From Halocaridina rubra (lineage: Eukaryota > Arthropoda > Malacostraca > Decapoda > Atyidae), in the NCBI GenBank assembly GCA_037179515.1, contig JAXCGZ010005686.1, positions 62,001 to 126,000 of the forward strand: a stretch of DNA of 64,000 nt, read 5' to 3'. The translations under genes were made by a program, and so were the position numbers. Positions 17,060-28,799 of the stretch are shown here, piece after piece (position 1 is the first letter of the stretch; every line of letters begins with the position of its first letter). The notes under the pieces are model-generated. The model saw nothing but the letters and a program-made list of their open reading frames with translations, was not told where the DNA came from and did no database searches.

Positions 17060-19570
17060 ACGAAATTGACCTCATTCTTGGACACTTCGAAGGCCGAGTG
17101 CCCACAAGAAAGCATAGACTGGCGAGTTTCTAGGTACCTTATCTACCACTGGAAGACTCTTGGAATTCAAGAGTTTTCAGGTTGCATTTTCTAAGAAAAA
17201 GCCTATTAAGCCATGTATGATAGTTGATGATGTAAGTGTTGCGGAGTTACTTCATTTGTTGTACAAAAAAAACCTGAATATGCCTCAAATGCAGTGATAG
17301 TGAAACCATTATGTAACGGGGCATCTGATTTTTGTCTATACATCAAAGGAGCTTAACTTGGATCAAACGTAATCACCATATAGAAATGGGTCAATGTTAT
17401 ATATATTGCTAAATGACAAAGAGGGATTGGTTGCAGTAAATGGGAATTTAAATGATTAAAGATCTAGTCCTTATAATTATTACTAGAAGTAGACAATAGA
17501 AAGTTCACTGCCATAATCCGTTAGATGCAAGGGTAGCAAGTTGTGTTTTACAAATTGTCACTGACGAGACCGAATTCCATGAAACAGAGAAAGGCCTTAA
17601 TGTGTAAAATTTGAGAGTGGAGATAGAAATGCATATCTATAAATCTAAGCCAGTTGTTCGGGTAGCCACTTGGTGTGTATGAGTACTTACCCTAGTCCTT
17701 TTCTCTTCTCTCCCACTGTATGTGTTCAATGAAAAGATTTCTTTACCTCTAAGGCACTTTCCATTCCCCTCCAGTGCTACAAGAGTAATAGACAATACCA
17801 TATTTTTTATGTATATCATAGTCGGTTCTTAGCTCGACAAAGACGGTAGCCTCCAAGAAAGAGCTCCAGTGGTCATATTGTGGATTCCCACCCAACCTGT
17901 TCCATGGATTGTCCTGCATACAGGAAGGCAGTAATAGTAGATGGATTGATGTGCACAAATATGTTTTCATATTCGGATCTCTCACAGGTTGTTAAAAACA
18001 AGGATGTAGCCAATCATTAGATTGCATATCTGCCAAAGAAGAGGAAGGTGGGTAACTTTACATAGTGATTTTCACTTAGGATACTATAGGCTGCTCGGCA
18101 GTTGTTTCTCTACAGCTCTATACCCAGGCATAACGTTTTATATACTCCTATGACACAAGTGGATATGAATTATTAGATAGAGCCTGAGAGGAGTATGAGC
18201 TTCATTTTCCAAGACACCTGCTTAGATAACTTTGCAGAGTTAGTTTATAACACCGAGTCTGCTTTGATCTCCCAATGAGTCAGTGACAATAATGGACAGA
18301 CTCCAGTCTGTCTTTGCTTCTGCTAGCATTACCTAATCAGCATCAGCTTTTTCAGTCTATGAACAAAGTCAGACAGTAGACATTTTTCCCACTGCACCAT
18401 TTCAAATGAAAAAGGGTGTCACATCTGTGCAACTCAGTAAATGACATCACTTCAGTACCTGCACAGTATGAACCTGTGGAAACTAGTGACCTCTCTTTCC
18501 CTTTACTGGCTGTGTTAGCTCCGGTTTATACATTTTGAAGCCCTTGAAATTTTGGTTGTCGGGTTGCAAAGTCAGCAAAATGTGTACGGTTCTCTCCCTC
18601 AGGGTACCTCTCAAGGTAGCCATTAGAAGAAATGAGCTGCTTCTGTCAATAAGTAAATGCTGACATCAGAGAGCCCTCCCCATTTGCGATTCTTCAAAGA
18701 AATTGGAGTCTACCAAAACCGAGGAGAATTCCAAAAGCACCTAGTTATTCGTTCTTTTGTGGTCTGTGTGAAATAATGAGGTGATATGTTAATCTTGGTT
18801 TGGTTGGATATGTCTGAATAGCACCTATATTTTTTCGCTTTTCGAAATGGCATTTTGGAATTTCTTGGACATCCAGCTTCTTCTCCAAAGGGTCCACTTC
18901 TTCATCTTCTCTTTTACAATCCTAGGAGTTCCTTTGATCCTGAGGAATTAGACCATTATTTTTCTAGGTTTAATGGTCTTTTGATTTTGTGTGGAAACTT
19001 TAATAGCTTGCTCTGGGGTTTGGAATTAAGGGGCACCCTACACTGCTGAAACTGTTCTTTAAAATTCTGACTTCTTTTCCTCTTCCCTTTTAACATCCAA
19101 CGACCTTCCTATACATTTTAATGTCCTATTTAGTACGTCTCCATTTCTAGATTTAGGTATTGTAAGCAATATTCTACTCCAGCACTGTGCTGGTAGTAGC
19201 AGACACTTCCACTCTTTCCTCACATTGCCAAAATCTCTATTTTGGCAGCTCATCAAATTTTATAGCAGGTGGGTCCTTCACGACTCAGTAGGTATAATGA
19301 CTGTTAAGAAATATACACAATATCTGTAGGGGAAAAATTTTTGCACTTTTTAATTCTATGCATGTCACAGAAAGCAACACAAGGGGATATCCCATGTGGT
19401 GGAAGAAGAAAGAAGTATTTCCTGCATTTCGTAAGGACCGACTACAAGGTATTTGGAAGTGTTAGAAAGGCAAATCCTTCCTCCCTGAATTTTATTCCCT
19501 TAGCACAGAACAGCTGAGAGAAGGATTAAAAATGTTCAGGGTATAATGAAGCCCTATGGCCTCCCTAGTT
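17060..19570 (+). mobile_element. Decayed non-LTR retrotransposon (endonuclease region)
   Basis: The clearest part is 18855-19045, which encodes YNPRSSF, ELDHYFSRFNG and LILCGNFNS. This is the pattern of the AP-endonuclease domain of jockey-like elements, whose consensus ends GDFN. Further on, near 19385-19470, RGYPMWWKKK and FPAFRKDRLQ resemble the PWW-type linker before the reverse transcriptase. Stops and frame changes are frequent, so it is a fossil. The 17-18.5 kb part is assigned only by contiguity. Confidence 0.6.
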
Positions 19571-19766
19571 CCACACAACATGCTACATGAACTTAATAAT
19601 GAATCATATTGGAAAATATCTACTGTATGTTTATATATGACAAAGAATTACAGGTAAAGAGAATATGTTAAAAGAATAGCGAAGTCATAACAATAAAATC
19701 TTTGGAAGTAAGTAGCGAACAAACTGCAGTACTATCTCTTTATTAACAATTAAAACTGATAACGAA

Positions 19767-22700
19767 TCATGACTGTTTCTTGGGAAATATCCGGATAAAC
19801 ATCACCATACCTGAAAAAATAGGAAAAAAATATAAATACCACGGTCTAAAGAGTATACAGAATGTAAATTTTTTTCCAAACTATGTTAGTAAATTTTTCC
19901 TTCCATATATTACACACCAAGTTAACTTTCATAGTCAAAACGAAAATTACCAGTTAAGCCTTAATTTATCATTTCTACCAGGTTCATTTATAATCTGAAC
20001 CAAGCAATTCCATTTATCTTGATTTATATATACTGTGCTTTATTCTGTATTTCGATCTTCAGTTCCCATTAGGAACTTCTCTTCAGTGGAGTGACCAAGG
20101 CATATACTCATATTCTCATAATTTAGTTCCAACCATCCATTCCAGAGGTTGCCCGATACAAACAAATCTTATACAAAAATTACTAATGTACAGTATTATG
20201 TATTTAATGAGTATTAAATTAAACTATATTATTTTATCCCTACAGGTGGAGAAGAAAGACTTCAGCACCTGTATGCACTATTTATTCTAAGTCTTCTAAA
20301 ATGGACTGTGACGAAACATGCTGGCTAGCGTCACCTCCCTGAATATGTATTGTTTCCAGATAACTCTGGACTAGTTTCTATTAAGGTCACATTTGAACGT
20401 CTCATTGTTATAAAAAGAAGCACTTATGTCATAAAGGCTGTATTTTAATGTTAAGGTCAACATAAGCTAGAAATAAATGAGTATTTACTAACCAATAAAA
20501 GTAAAGCATACGAAGATGATCATAATCCAGATCCAGAAATTACAACCTCTTTTGTTATATTCCGCCAGACGATTGGATTCAGTTTTCAGGTGCGTTTGGT
20601 TAAGGTCAGCCAGTTTGGATGATTTATCTAATACCTATAATGATATAAAATGACATAATTAGTGATATGATTAAAACCTGATGCAATTAAGTTTTAATCA
20701 TAAGCGAGATATGACAAAGACAATCCCGGTGAAAAACACTATACACTGTATACAGTAATATAATAATAAGAGTAACATACTAATGAATGCATCCTCTCAT
20801 CACATACATTAACACTTTAGCAGTGTACCTTTAGTACAGCTTATCCATTTTTGCTCCAAACTTAATCATGCTGCCTTTATATCTCTAAGGACCCCATCTA
20901 ACTGAGAAGAAAAAAAAAAGAAAAGGAGCCATTACACTTCAACACTAAAACCAGTAACATCATTCATCTCTGCATAAAGTCAGACAAGAGACTTCACTCA
21001 TATTTTTCAAAGGATAGCTGTAACTTGATAACAAATGTCATCCATCTCCAAGTATTGTCATGGTAATTCTAGAGCTGCAACAGCATCCATTTTTCATTAC
21101 TTCTATACCCTTTAAGCTAACACATTAATTTTATTAAATGTTGTCTGTACTCACTTTCACACAAAAAATACAATCTTCACATCCTCTTCCCTAAAAATCT
21201 TCCGTGTTCATCTCTCTCTTTAGATGTTAATTTCATTATAGTTCAAGTCATTTATTCTCTTGCCTGAAAGAAAGGTTAAAAGGCCATGACCCCTTAATAT
21301 CCATGCTAACTCCTCTCCCTTTACTACAATATGTGAGTAAAATAACAGCATCTGAAAAATATACTTACTTCAACATCTTTTTTCAATATCTTTTGGGCTA
21401 TTTTTGACTGTTCTTTCCATTCTCTCGTCATGGTTATCATATCCTCTACCATCTTCTCTCTTTTCTGCTCATCAGACAATAACTGATTTTGGAAATCATC
21501 AGCACTTACATCGCACAACCCACTTTTACGATTTTTAATGTCAGGATCATCGCCAGGATCTGTTTGGGATATGTTCATGAATTAATTACCACTTTTACGT
21601 ACCATATTTGGATATGCTCAAAGTAGGAAGTGAGATATGTAACAATATCAGCAGTATCTCCAATATACACTCTGCACTTATATCTGTTGCTGAACAAATC
21701 CAATAGAGGTAAACAGAGTGCAAGGTGCAGGTACCTAAGCCTAGTAGATCCTGACGCAATCTGTTAGTTGTTTTCACTTGGGCTCGCTGGTGAATCTGTT
21801 GCGTTACCGTGTGATCATTTGTTGTCGCTGGACCATGAGGTATCATCTGTGTTGCTGTACTTGAGTCGATTATCTTAGCCTATGAAAGAGTGACTGATAC
21901 AGTACAACATACAAAATACAATTATTACCTAAAATTCAAGGGAAAAATTTTTTTAGAGCCTTTTCTCAATCCACATTACTCACTAAATATAACAAAAACT
22001 GGAGCTATAGAGATATAATGCAAACTTACACAATTTTCAGCTTCAATTACACCCCTTAAAAAATCTACTTGTCTCTTGTAGTGCTTCAAAGTTTCTTCGT
22101 TAGGAGCACTGCAAAGTGAGGCAAAGAAAACATTAAAATTCCATAAAATTAACATGCAAGCACTATATAAACATGCTAAAAGAATACAACTGCAACTTAA
22201 TAAGTCCTGCTGAATTAGTTAAAGTATAAACACAATAGGAATAATCAGTTAAAAAAGTTATATCTGCATTTGTATATACAGTACTTAATTCACATTATGA
22301 CACGTGAGTCCAACTCTCATTTCCAAGGGGATCGGGCAAAAGACACCATACAAACCATCCAGAAGAGATTTCGTAACTTTCTACAACTCTTCAAACACTG
22401 AAGTAGGTTACAAGTTTGACCTATTTCAAGATAAGAATTAAATCTATATGCCATACAACCACCCATACTGTCAGGGGCACCTGCTACTCTTCAGAAACTG
22501 GAGCTGGTATTAAACTTAAATATATCTAAAATTATATCCAAAACTAGCACTCATACATCTATAAATGCATGAAATCTTAAGCAATATCTATTTTCTTTTG
22601 GGCGCTAATCATTTTGATTTTCTATATTATATAACGATATATTTAAGACTTACTTCGGGCTTTTCTCCATCTCTGGAATTTTTTCTTGCAACCATCCTAT

Positions 22701-25700
22701 ATACTGCAAAAAGAAATCTAAGTGAACAAAAGGGAAAGAGATATAGCACTTAAATGATGTATCAAAATCTAAATTCATTAAGAATAACCATAAAGAAAAT
22801 AAATAGACCACAATTATCATTACTTACTTCTCAGGGTCATAATTTTGCAGTTTATATTCAAGTATGTAAATCTTCAAATACATGAAAATAAGCAAATTCA
22901 GTATACAATACAAAATGGTATTAAAAGTCAGATTTGAAGGGTAATTTAATTTCCATCATGACAAACAATACAAATACAGTAAAGTATTCTAACAAATTCT
23001 ACTTCACACATTATATACATTCATGATAAATAAGATAATAACAAATTATGAAGTAAAAAAAATAATATATTATCCCATGCAATCATTCTCCTTAGTTATA
23101 AAAAATATTTTCCACCTAAAACACAATATGAACATGCCTATTAAAACCCAAAATTCCATTTATAGTAAGTTATGATCTGTTCCAACTAACACTTTACGAT
23201 TATCTTACAGAACATCAATTGCTATTTCAATCTAATTCTATGCCCACGTTTCAGTTTGATATCGTTTTTCCAGGTCTTTTTTCATATACTCTTCAGCGTC
23301 TTGTAAACCAAAACCACGTCCTTTTTCACATATATATGCGAGTGCTTCATAAACATCTATAGGAACCCTTTTTGCATTGCCAGCAAAATATACCAAAGCT
23401 CTTTGTTCTCCAATTAAGTTCCACAAGTCACTAGCATTGTCTTTCATCACATGCTGAACGTAAATTTTTTCTTCTTGGTCTCGAGAAAAAGCACAGTGAA
23501 GGACTAGCTTATTTTCAGTGACTAAGTGTTCCCATTCATCTTTAAAGAAAAAGTCTTTATCTCGATTTCTACAACCAAACACCATAACCAAGTTATTGTC
23601 GTTGCCCATTGCTGTTCTCTCTTGTATGTATGCACGAAATGGTGCGCAGCCGGTTCCTGGTCCAATCATAATAATAGGAGGTATATTTTCTGATGTGGCT
23701 GGAAATGTGAGAGCACCTTCTTTGAACCACACTGGCACTCGAGAATTTAGCTTCTGACTAGCAAGCCAATTTGTGCACAGCCCTAGTCGAGGCCTTCTGA
23801 GTATTGTACGATACTGAACAACTGCAATAAGGAGCTGAGCACGTCCTGGATTTGCTAAGCTAGAAGAAGCAATAGAGTAGGGTCTTGGTTTTATAGAGGG
23901 AATTAAATCAAAGAGATACTCAAATGGAATATTATGCTTACTGTGTGGGAAATCTGCTAGAACTTCCATTATACTCCTTTTTGGCCTTGTGCAGTAATTA
24001 TACAGTTCCTCTTGGCCCCCAGGTTTTGAAAACTCGTTAAACTTTTCCTTTTCAGTTTCATCAGTAGTAAAAAATGACAGGAGTTCAAAAAAATAACGCT
24101 TAGGTATGCTCTGTATGTCTAAATAATTTCTAACACATTCTCTTATTGTACAAGGTTTAGGTAAAAGATATGTAAATGGTACTGCAGAGTTCGAGTTTAC
24201 AGCTTCTACAACAAACTTCTTCTCTGGGTCTAGATTAAGAACTTTTAAAAATTCATCAACATGTTCTTCCAAATTCTGTGGCTGGACCATAAGAACATCT
24301 CCAGGTCTGTGGGTATAATCACTGTTGCTAACATCAAATTCTACAATTCTTACTTCTTGAAAGTGGTTCTCTGCTGTGACTCTTTTATTTAAAGTTACAC
24401 TAGCGAAACAAGGATTTGCTGCAGATGCTTTTATTTTTGCATTGTGCGATCTGTTGGCGCTAGCTTGATTGTCATCATTATATATTTCTTTATCATCAAG
24501 AAAATGTACTTTATACTTTGGAGAAGGAAGAATATTTGAACTTTGTGGTGTCAATCCCTCTATTAATGGGTGTAGTTCTAGTAATCTTTCCCACCATGTA
24601 TTCAGCCAAGGGTCGATGATAAAATCAGGACCCAAATCATGCTGATCATCTCCCAGACCCAACTTTAGAATTGGCTGTCCTCCTAAGTGTACTAGTAAAT
24701 TATGCAATCTTTTGGCTACATAATTAAACTTTTGATAAGATGAATCCCCTAAGCCTATAACACCAAAATTTAGAGGAGTCAAGAGCTGTTTGTTTTTTCT
24801 ATTAGACCACAGAATCTTGAAAAAATTTGCCATGTTATCTGGGTTGTCACCTTGACCAGTAGTTGATGCAACAAATACGGCGAGAGTCGTTTTCATAAGG
24901 TTTTCCAAAGGAAACTCATCCATTGCAGAAACCAAAGGCTTGAAAAAGTGTCGTTCAGCTTCCCTTCCAATTCTCTCTGCTACATCCTGAGCAGTCCCTG
25001 TTTGACTTCCAAAGAGGATGACCAGTCTGCGATTCTCCATCCACTGCAAGAAATGGCATTCTTGCTGATCTCTGTACTTTAGGACAACTTTAAGCCTACT
25101 TCTGTTTCACAAACTATAGTTATTTTCTCAATATGAGTATGCAATGTTTCTTTTGACCTCTACAATTATATGTTAATATATAACACATTGGTAAAAACTC
25201 TGATTATGTAAAGTATAAGAATAATCACAGTCCGTAAATGAGAAACATAATCCTATAAAAATGTCAATATATTATAAAACTTTTCTTTGCTACGACTTAA
25301 CTAAAAGAATATTTTTGATACTTCCCAAACTACTTCCATAAAACACCAATATAATTTACAGCATATCACCATGATGACATCTCACACATAAAACAAGCAT
25401 TGTTGCCAAATCCAGAATAAATAAACCTAAGTAGCAGGAAGTTAAGTCAATTCATCAAATTTGATCTTTTCTCTAAGCCGTATTACAGCACTATTTAAGA
25501 CCTCATTCTTTTCAATGGACTACAGTCTGACTCCTGATCCATAGAGATGTTCTGATATGTTTAAATACTTACACATGGACAGAGGAATTAGGCAATTGAA
25601 TTGCCTGATTATCACAAATGCACAGCGAGGAGTGCAGAATAGGATGAGATTTCATTGTAATAAAATTGGTATCTTTCTTCATTTACTGTTAATCTGACAA

Positions 25701-28700
25701 GTACTGTGGAGGATAGCCTAAAATGCATGCAACTTTTTATTCTGAAAAACTATATTCAGTACACATATTTAAGTTCTTTCAGTGTTGTAGGTTACTTGAT
25801 TAGTGCCACACATGATTTGAACAAGTCCCTAATTCATGACTGGACTCATAAATAATGCTGAACTATTAGAAGAGATATCTAAAGTTGAAGGGATAATAGA
25901 AGCATACCTTAAATACAAGCATATCATTAGTAAAATACAGATCTCCACAGCTGTCATTATAAATTTATAAACTACTGTATCAAACAGGGACGTCAAATAA
26001 TATAAATTACAATATACTGTACTATTTATGCTGCCATAATATACAGATATAAAGTACTACATGTGCACTATGAGGGTCATATTTCCTTACCTGTATTTCT
26101 AAGACTGCAAACATTATAACTACCCACACATCTACAGATATTCATCTTTTTATATTGAAATAGAGCACAAGAGTAATATTAAGTATAATATGCTCATGTA
26201 ACTATGCTCAAAGAAAAAGTCTCTGGCATAGTATACTTTTCACCACTATAGATATAAAACTCTTAGAATAACATTATCAATGTACAAAGTTACATATTTT
26301 AACATTGCTACTCAAATTTGACAAAGAAATTAATTGATAAAAATGCTTATATACAACCAACAGTTTACTTATTAATGTTTTAAAATATTACAAATTCTAA
26401 AATACTTTCAAGTCCACTTACCATACTGAGATATTGTATTCATATACAGTATCATACATCAATTCCATCTATCAAGCATAATACATAAATTTAGATAACT
26501 ACCCCACTACTTTTCTCAAAGGCTGTGTGTGTATAGTTCTATGAATTATTTTCCAAATATTGTACAGAATACACCGCCATATTTTTGCTAACTTTGAAAC
26601 GCTTTATCAAAGACCAATAAAAAGCCTACAAATAGTGCCCAGAACAGCCAATATTGCCTTACACCATCTATAGGCTCTCGGGAAAACACATGTATCCTTA
26701 TATACCTACCAATTTTCACTTAAAGAAACAAATTCATTCCAACAAAATGATTCGGTCTTCACTATATATTGTATTATTTGCACACAAATAGAACCAGCAC
26801 TCCTGCTATTTTAGTTAGTACTGCAATATCATTTAGAGCACTGTAAAAAGAATATTACTTCCAACATGGCAGCCTAAAAGCTAAAATCATACATTTTCTT
26901 ACAATACTTTATTTTCCGAATTAATACTTTGGTTAGGACAAAAAAAGGTCTGCCATCCCTATATTCCCAGAGTTATAGGAGCCAACTAAGTGAAATAGGA
27001 GACGACATGGCATGCAAGCCCATCCTGCCTGAGTTTCTTCTCTTTTACAAAACAAGTGATAAAAAAGGTGAAAATGGGAAAGGCATGACAGAGATCTCCT
27101 TTCTTCTGCTACATGTGCTTTATCCGTATCACGTATAAAGTTCTTGGTATAATGTATGAAACATCATCCAATGTACTTCTCTAGAAAGTTATTCCTCTCC
27201 CACTATCATTGATGGTATCATGTGTAACTATGCCCTCAATACAAGAGGCTTTAAAATAATTATATTTTATCCGGCATTAGATATTATTTAAACCTAGGGA
27301 GAGATTTGAAACCTTTTAGGTTGCGCTGGTAATGATGAGTCCAAAATATGTAGCTCAGAATGCAAATATAGCTTAAGCTTACAGTAATATTTCACACAAT
27401 AGCAATGCAGTGTCAGTAGATCAGATCTTACCGAATAGAGATACACGGACCTAGGGACTTAAAACCCATGTGCGTTCCGGCTCAAATTTTGTCTGATAAA
27501 CTTGTCGTAGTTTGATCTAAAGGCATTTACATTTTTACTATTTACAAAATCTGCTGGTAAATTGTTCCAATGCTTGATGATACGAACACTGAAGAAGAAC
27601 AGTAATAAGTTAGCGCAGTTTACCATATCCATCACAATGAACAAACAGACTCGGTGATCTAACCCCTGTGGGCTGATGACCAGAGGCTTGCACAGGTGCA
27701 AAATGAAACGTCTGAGTGGGAATTCTAAAAAGCTTTACTAAAATTAACTTATGGTAAATAATTGAAGACTACTTTCATCACTGGAGTGGAAAGAGGTAAC
27801 ATTCTCTAACAAGCAAAGTTTATCGCACCATTATTTCCTGTAGTTCAAACGTATTTCCTGGCCTGTTATTGGCCATCTCTGTTAAAGGTCCAGTATAACT
27901 CTGGCGCCTTAATTCTACCCTCCTCAATATGACCCATAATTAAGGCATTTAACGAAATCTAAACTGACCCCATACGCCCGTGCTTTACCTAACCTAACCT
28001 CCTAGCTGGAGGAAAAGTCCAACCCCCCAATACTCTATACAAATATACCAACGTGAAGTAATTTTACCTTACTGAGGAGGGTAGAATTAAGGTGGCGGAA
28101 TCATACAAGACCTTTACCCCATCTCCTTCCTTGAAATAAATTTTTCCCCCAATTCCATAAGGTGCAGTTTGCAGAACACACAGGGTGTTTTAGGGTAAAT
28201 ATTTTCGATGTACGAATCTCCCTTTAGAAGTGAAATTAGTTTTTCCTATTATTGTTGATGTGTTTAGGATGAATCCTTCCAAACCGTCGGAAAATATTCC
28301 TAACCTAGGTAATTTAACAGTTTAATATGGCACACTATTCCTAGCCAACATAGGTTAGGTTAGGTTAAGAATGGTTAGGATTAAAGTTAAAGTTAAAGTT
28401 TGCGGTTTCAGCCCTCCTATCAGAGGCATCGCCCCTGCTCTGGCGGGCGTCAGACGGTGCAAGCCCCAACCCCCCACTGCGGTGACTTTCCCTGTAGACA
28501 GCTTAAACTCTCGGTCCTGAACGGGAACCGATCTGTCAACCTCGCGAATAGTGTGCGATTTTAAACTGTTTAAGTACCCTAACCTAACTTAAAATTACCT
28601 TACCTAACCTTAAAATTATTAAGTTACGACGATTTTTCCAATAGCAATTGCCCTCAATTGTGAGGATAAAACTATATAGTCTACTAACCTTTTCTAAAGT

Positions 28701-28799
28701 CCAGTCTTTGGGTTTATTTCCATTGGCCATCTGCTGCGTTTCATCGAGGAGTCGAATGAAATTTATTTCCAGTCGCGATCTCGATACAGGAGGATCCAT
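19767..28799 (-). CDS. USE1: Vesicle transport protein USE1
   Basis: USE1 is a tail-anchored Q-SNARE acting with BNIP1, SEC22B and STX18 in Golgi-to-ER retrograde fusion. Seven coding exons join in frame: 28799-28689, 22703-22654, 22108-22030, 21879-21735, 21559-21369, 20634-20493 and 19810-19767, giving 253 residues (human 259). Exon 1 gives SRLEINFIRLLDE and KDWTLEK, which joins YIGWLQEKIPEM. This matches the human pattern SRLELNLVRLL ... RLEKYVGAL. Later parts are KRQVDFLRGVIEAE, the SNARE region with QSKIAQKILKKD and LKTESNRLAEYNKR, and a C-terminal membrane anchor at about 225-245 (FWIWIMIIFVCFTFIG), ending MFIRIFPKKQS. All junctions are GT-AG and in phase. Intron 1 is about 6 kb and contains NDOR1. 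Confidence 0.93.
20635..21368. other. USE1 intron 5
   Basis: AT-rich intron sequence between USE1 coding exons 5 and 6. No repeat or gene is recognised. Confidence 0.5.
23238..25040 (-). CDS. NDOR1: NADPH-dependent diflavin oxidoreductase 1, single coding exon
   Basis: NDOR1 passes electrons from NADPH through FAD and FMN to CIAPIN1 (anamorsin) for cytosolic Fe-S cluster assembly. The uninterrupted reading frame from ATG 25038-25040 to TAG 23238-23240 encodes 600 residues (human 597). The flavodoxin domain opens with ILFGSQTGTAQDVAERI and contains TTGQGD and GLGDSSYQKF. The FAD site RPYSIASSS is at about 386-394 and the NADPH site GPGTGCAPFR at about 460-469. The protein ends QTETWA, identical to the human terminus. 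A good acceptor (TTTCTTGCAG) ends three bases before the ATG, so a 5'UTR intron is likely. The gene lies wholly within USE1 intron 1 on the same strand. Vertebrate NDOR1 has many introns, so a functional retrocopy or intron loss is possible. Confidence 0.96.
   Translation of the reverse strand: MENRRLVILFGSQTGTAQDVAERIGREAERHFFKPLVSAMDEFPLENLMKTTLAVFVASTTGQGDNPDNMANFFKILWSNRKNKQLLTPLNFGVIGLGDSSYQKFNYVAKRLHNLLVHLGGQPILKLGLGDDQHDLGPDFIIDPWLNTWWERLLELHPLIEGLTPQSSNILPSPKYKVHFLDDKEIYNDDNQASANRSHNAKIKASAANPCFASVTLNKRVTAENHFQEVRIVEFDVSNSDYTHRPGDVLMVQPQNLEEHVDEFLKVLNLDPEKKFVVEAVNSNSAVPFTYLLPKPCTIRECVRNYLDIQSIPKRYFFELLSFFTTDETEKEKFNEFSKPGGQEELYNYCTRPKRSIMEVLADFPHSKHNIPFEYLFDLIPSIKPRPYSIASSSLANPGRAQLLIAVVQYRTILRRPRLGLCTNWLASQKLNSRVPVWFKEGALTFPATSENIPPIIMIGPGTGCAPFRAYIQERTAMGNDNNLVMVFGCRNRDKDFFFKDEWEHLVTENKLVLHCAFSRDQEEKIYVQHVMKDNASDLWNLIGEQRALVYFAGNAKRVPIDVYEALAYICEKGRGFGLQDAEEYMKKDLEKRYQTETWA
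25041..27420. other. USE1 intron 1, NDOR1 upstream region
   Basis: No exon or transposon is recognised. The promoter or 5'UTR exon of NDOR1 should lie here, unless it shares the USE1 promoter. Confidence 0.4.
27445..27720 (-). mobile_element. 3'-terminal fragment of a jockey/CR1-like LINE
   Basis: The minus strand encodes FFSVRIIKHWNNLPADFVN followed by AFRSNYDKF and a stop at 27459-27461. This is the typical C-terminus of jockey/CR1 reverse-transcriptase proteins (an S-RVI-WN-LP pattern). Only the last 80 codons or so are present. Confidence 0.7.
27891..28118. mobile_element. hAT-like MITE, family C, copy 1
   Basis: Imperfect terminal inverted repeats of about 40 bp. The left end runs TAAAGGTCCAGTATAACTCTG then CTTAATTCTACCCTCCTCA. 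The right end is its inverse and closes GACCTTTACC. Flanks CCATCTCT (27883-27890) and CCATCTCC (28119-28126) form an 8-bp target duplication with one mismatch, as hAT transposases make. It lies in USE1 intron 1. Confidence 0.85.
28308..28578. mobile_element. hAT-like MITE, family D
   Basis: Inverted ends of 33 bp (28308-28340 and 28546-28578) share GGTA, TTAACAGTTTAA / TTAAACAGTTTAA and GCACACTATTC. They are flanked by a perfect 8-bp duplication CTAACCTA (28300-28307 and 28579-28586). The interior has a short TTAGG run and a GC-rich block. It ends about 110 bp from the USE1 exon 1 donor. Confidence 0.85.

Noticed and set aside
22820..22890. Minus-strand piece reading LEYKLQNYDPEK with a GTAAGT donor, at first taken as USE1 exon 1
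   Set aside because: Joining it to the exon at 22703 breaks the frame by one base. The exon at 28799-28689 joins in phase and matches the USE1 N-terminus.
23518..23757. Plus-strand open frame of 79 codons
   Set aside because: Antisense shadow of NDOR1.
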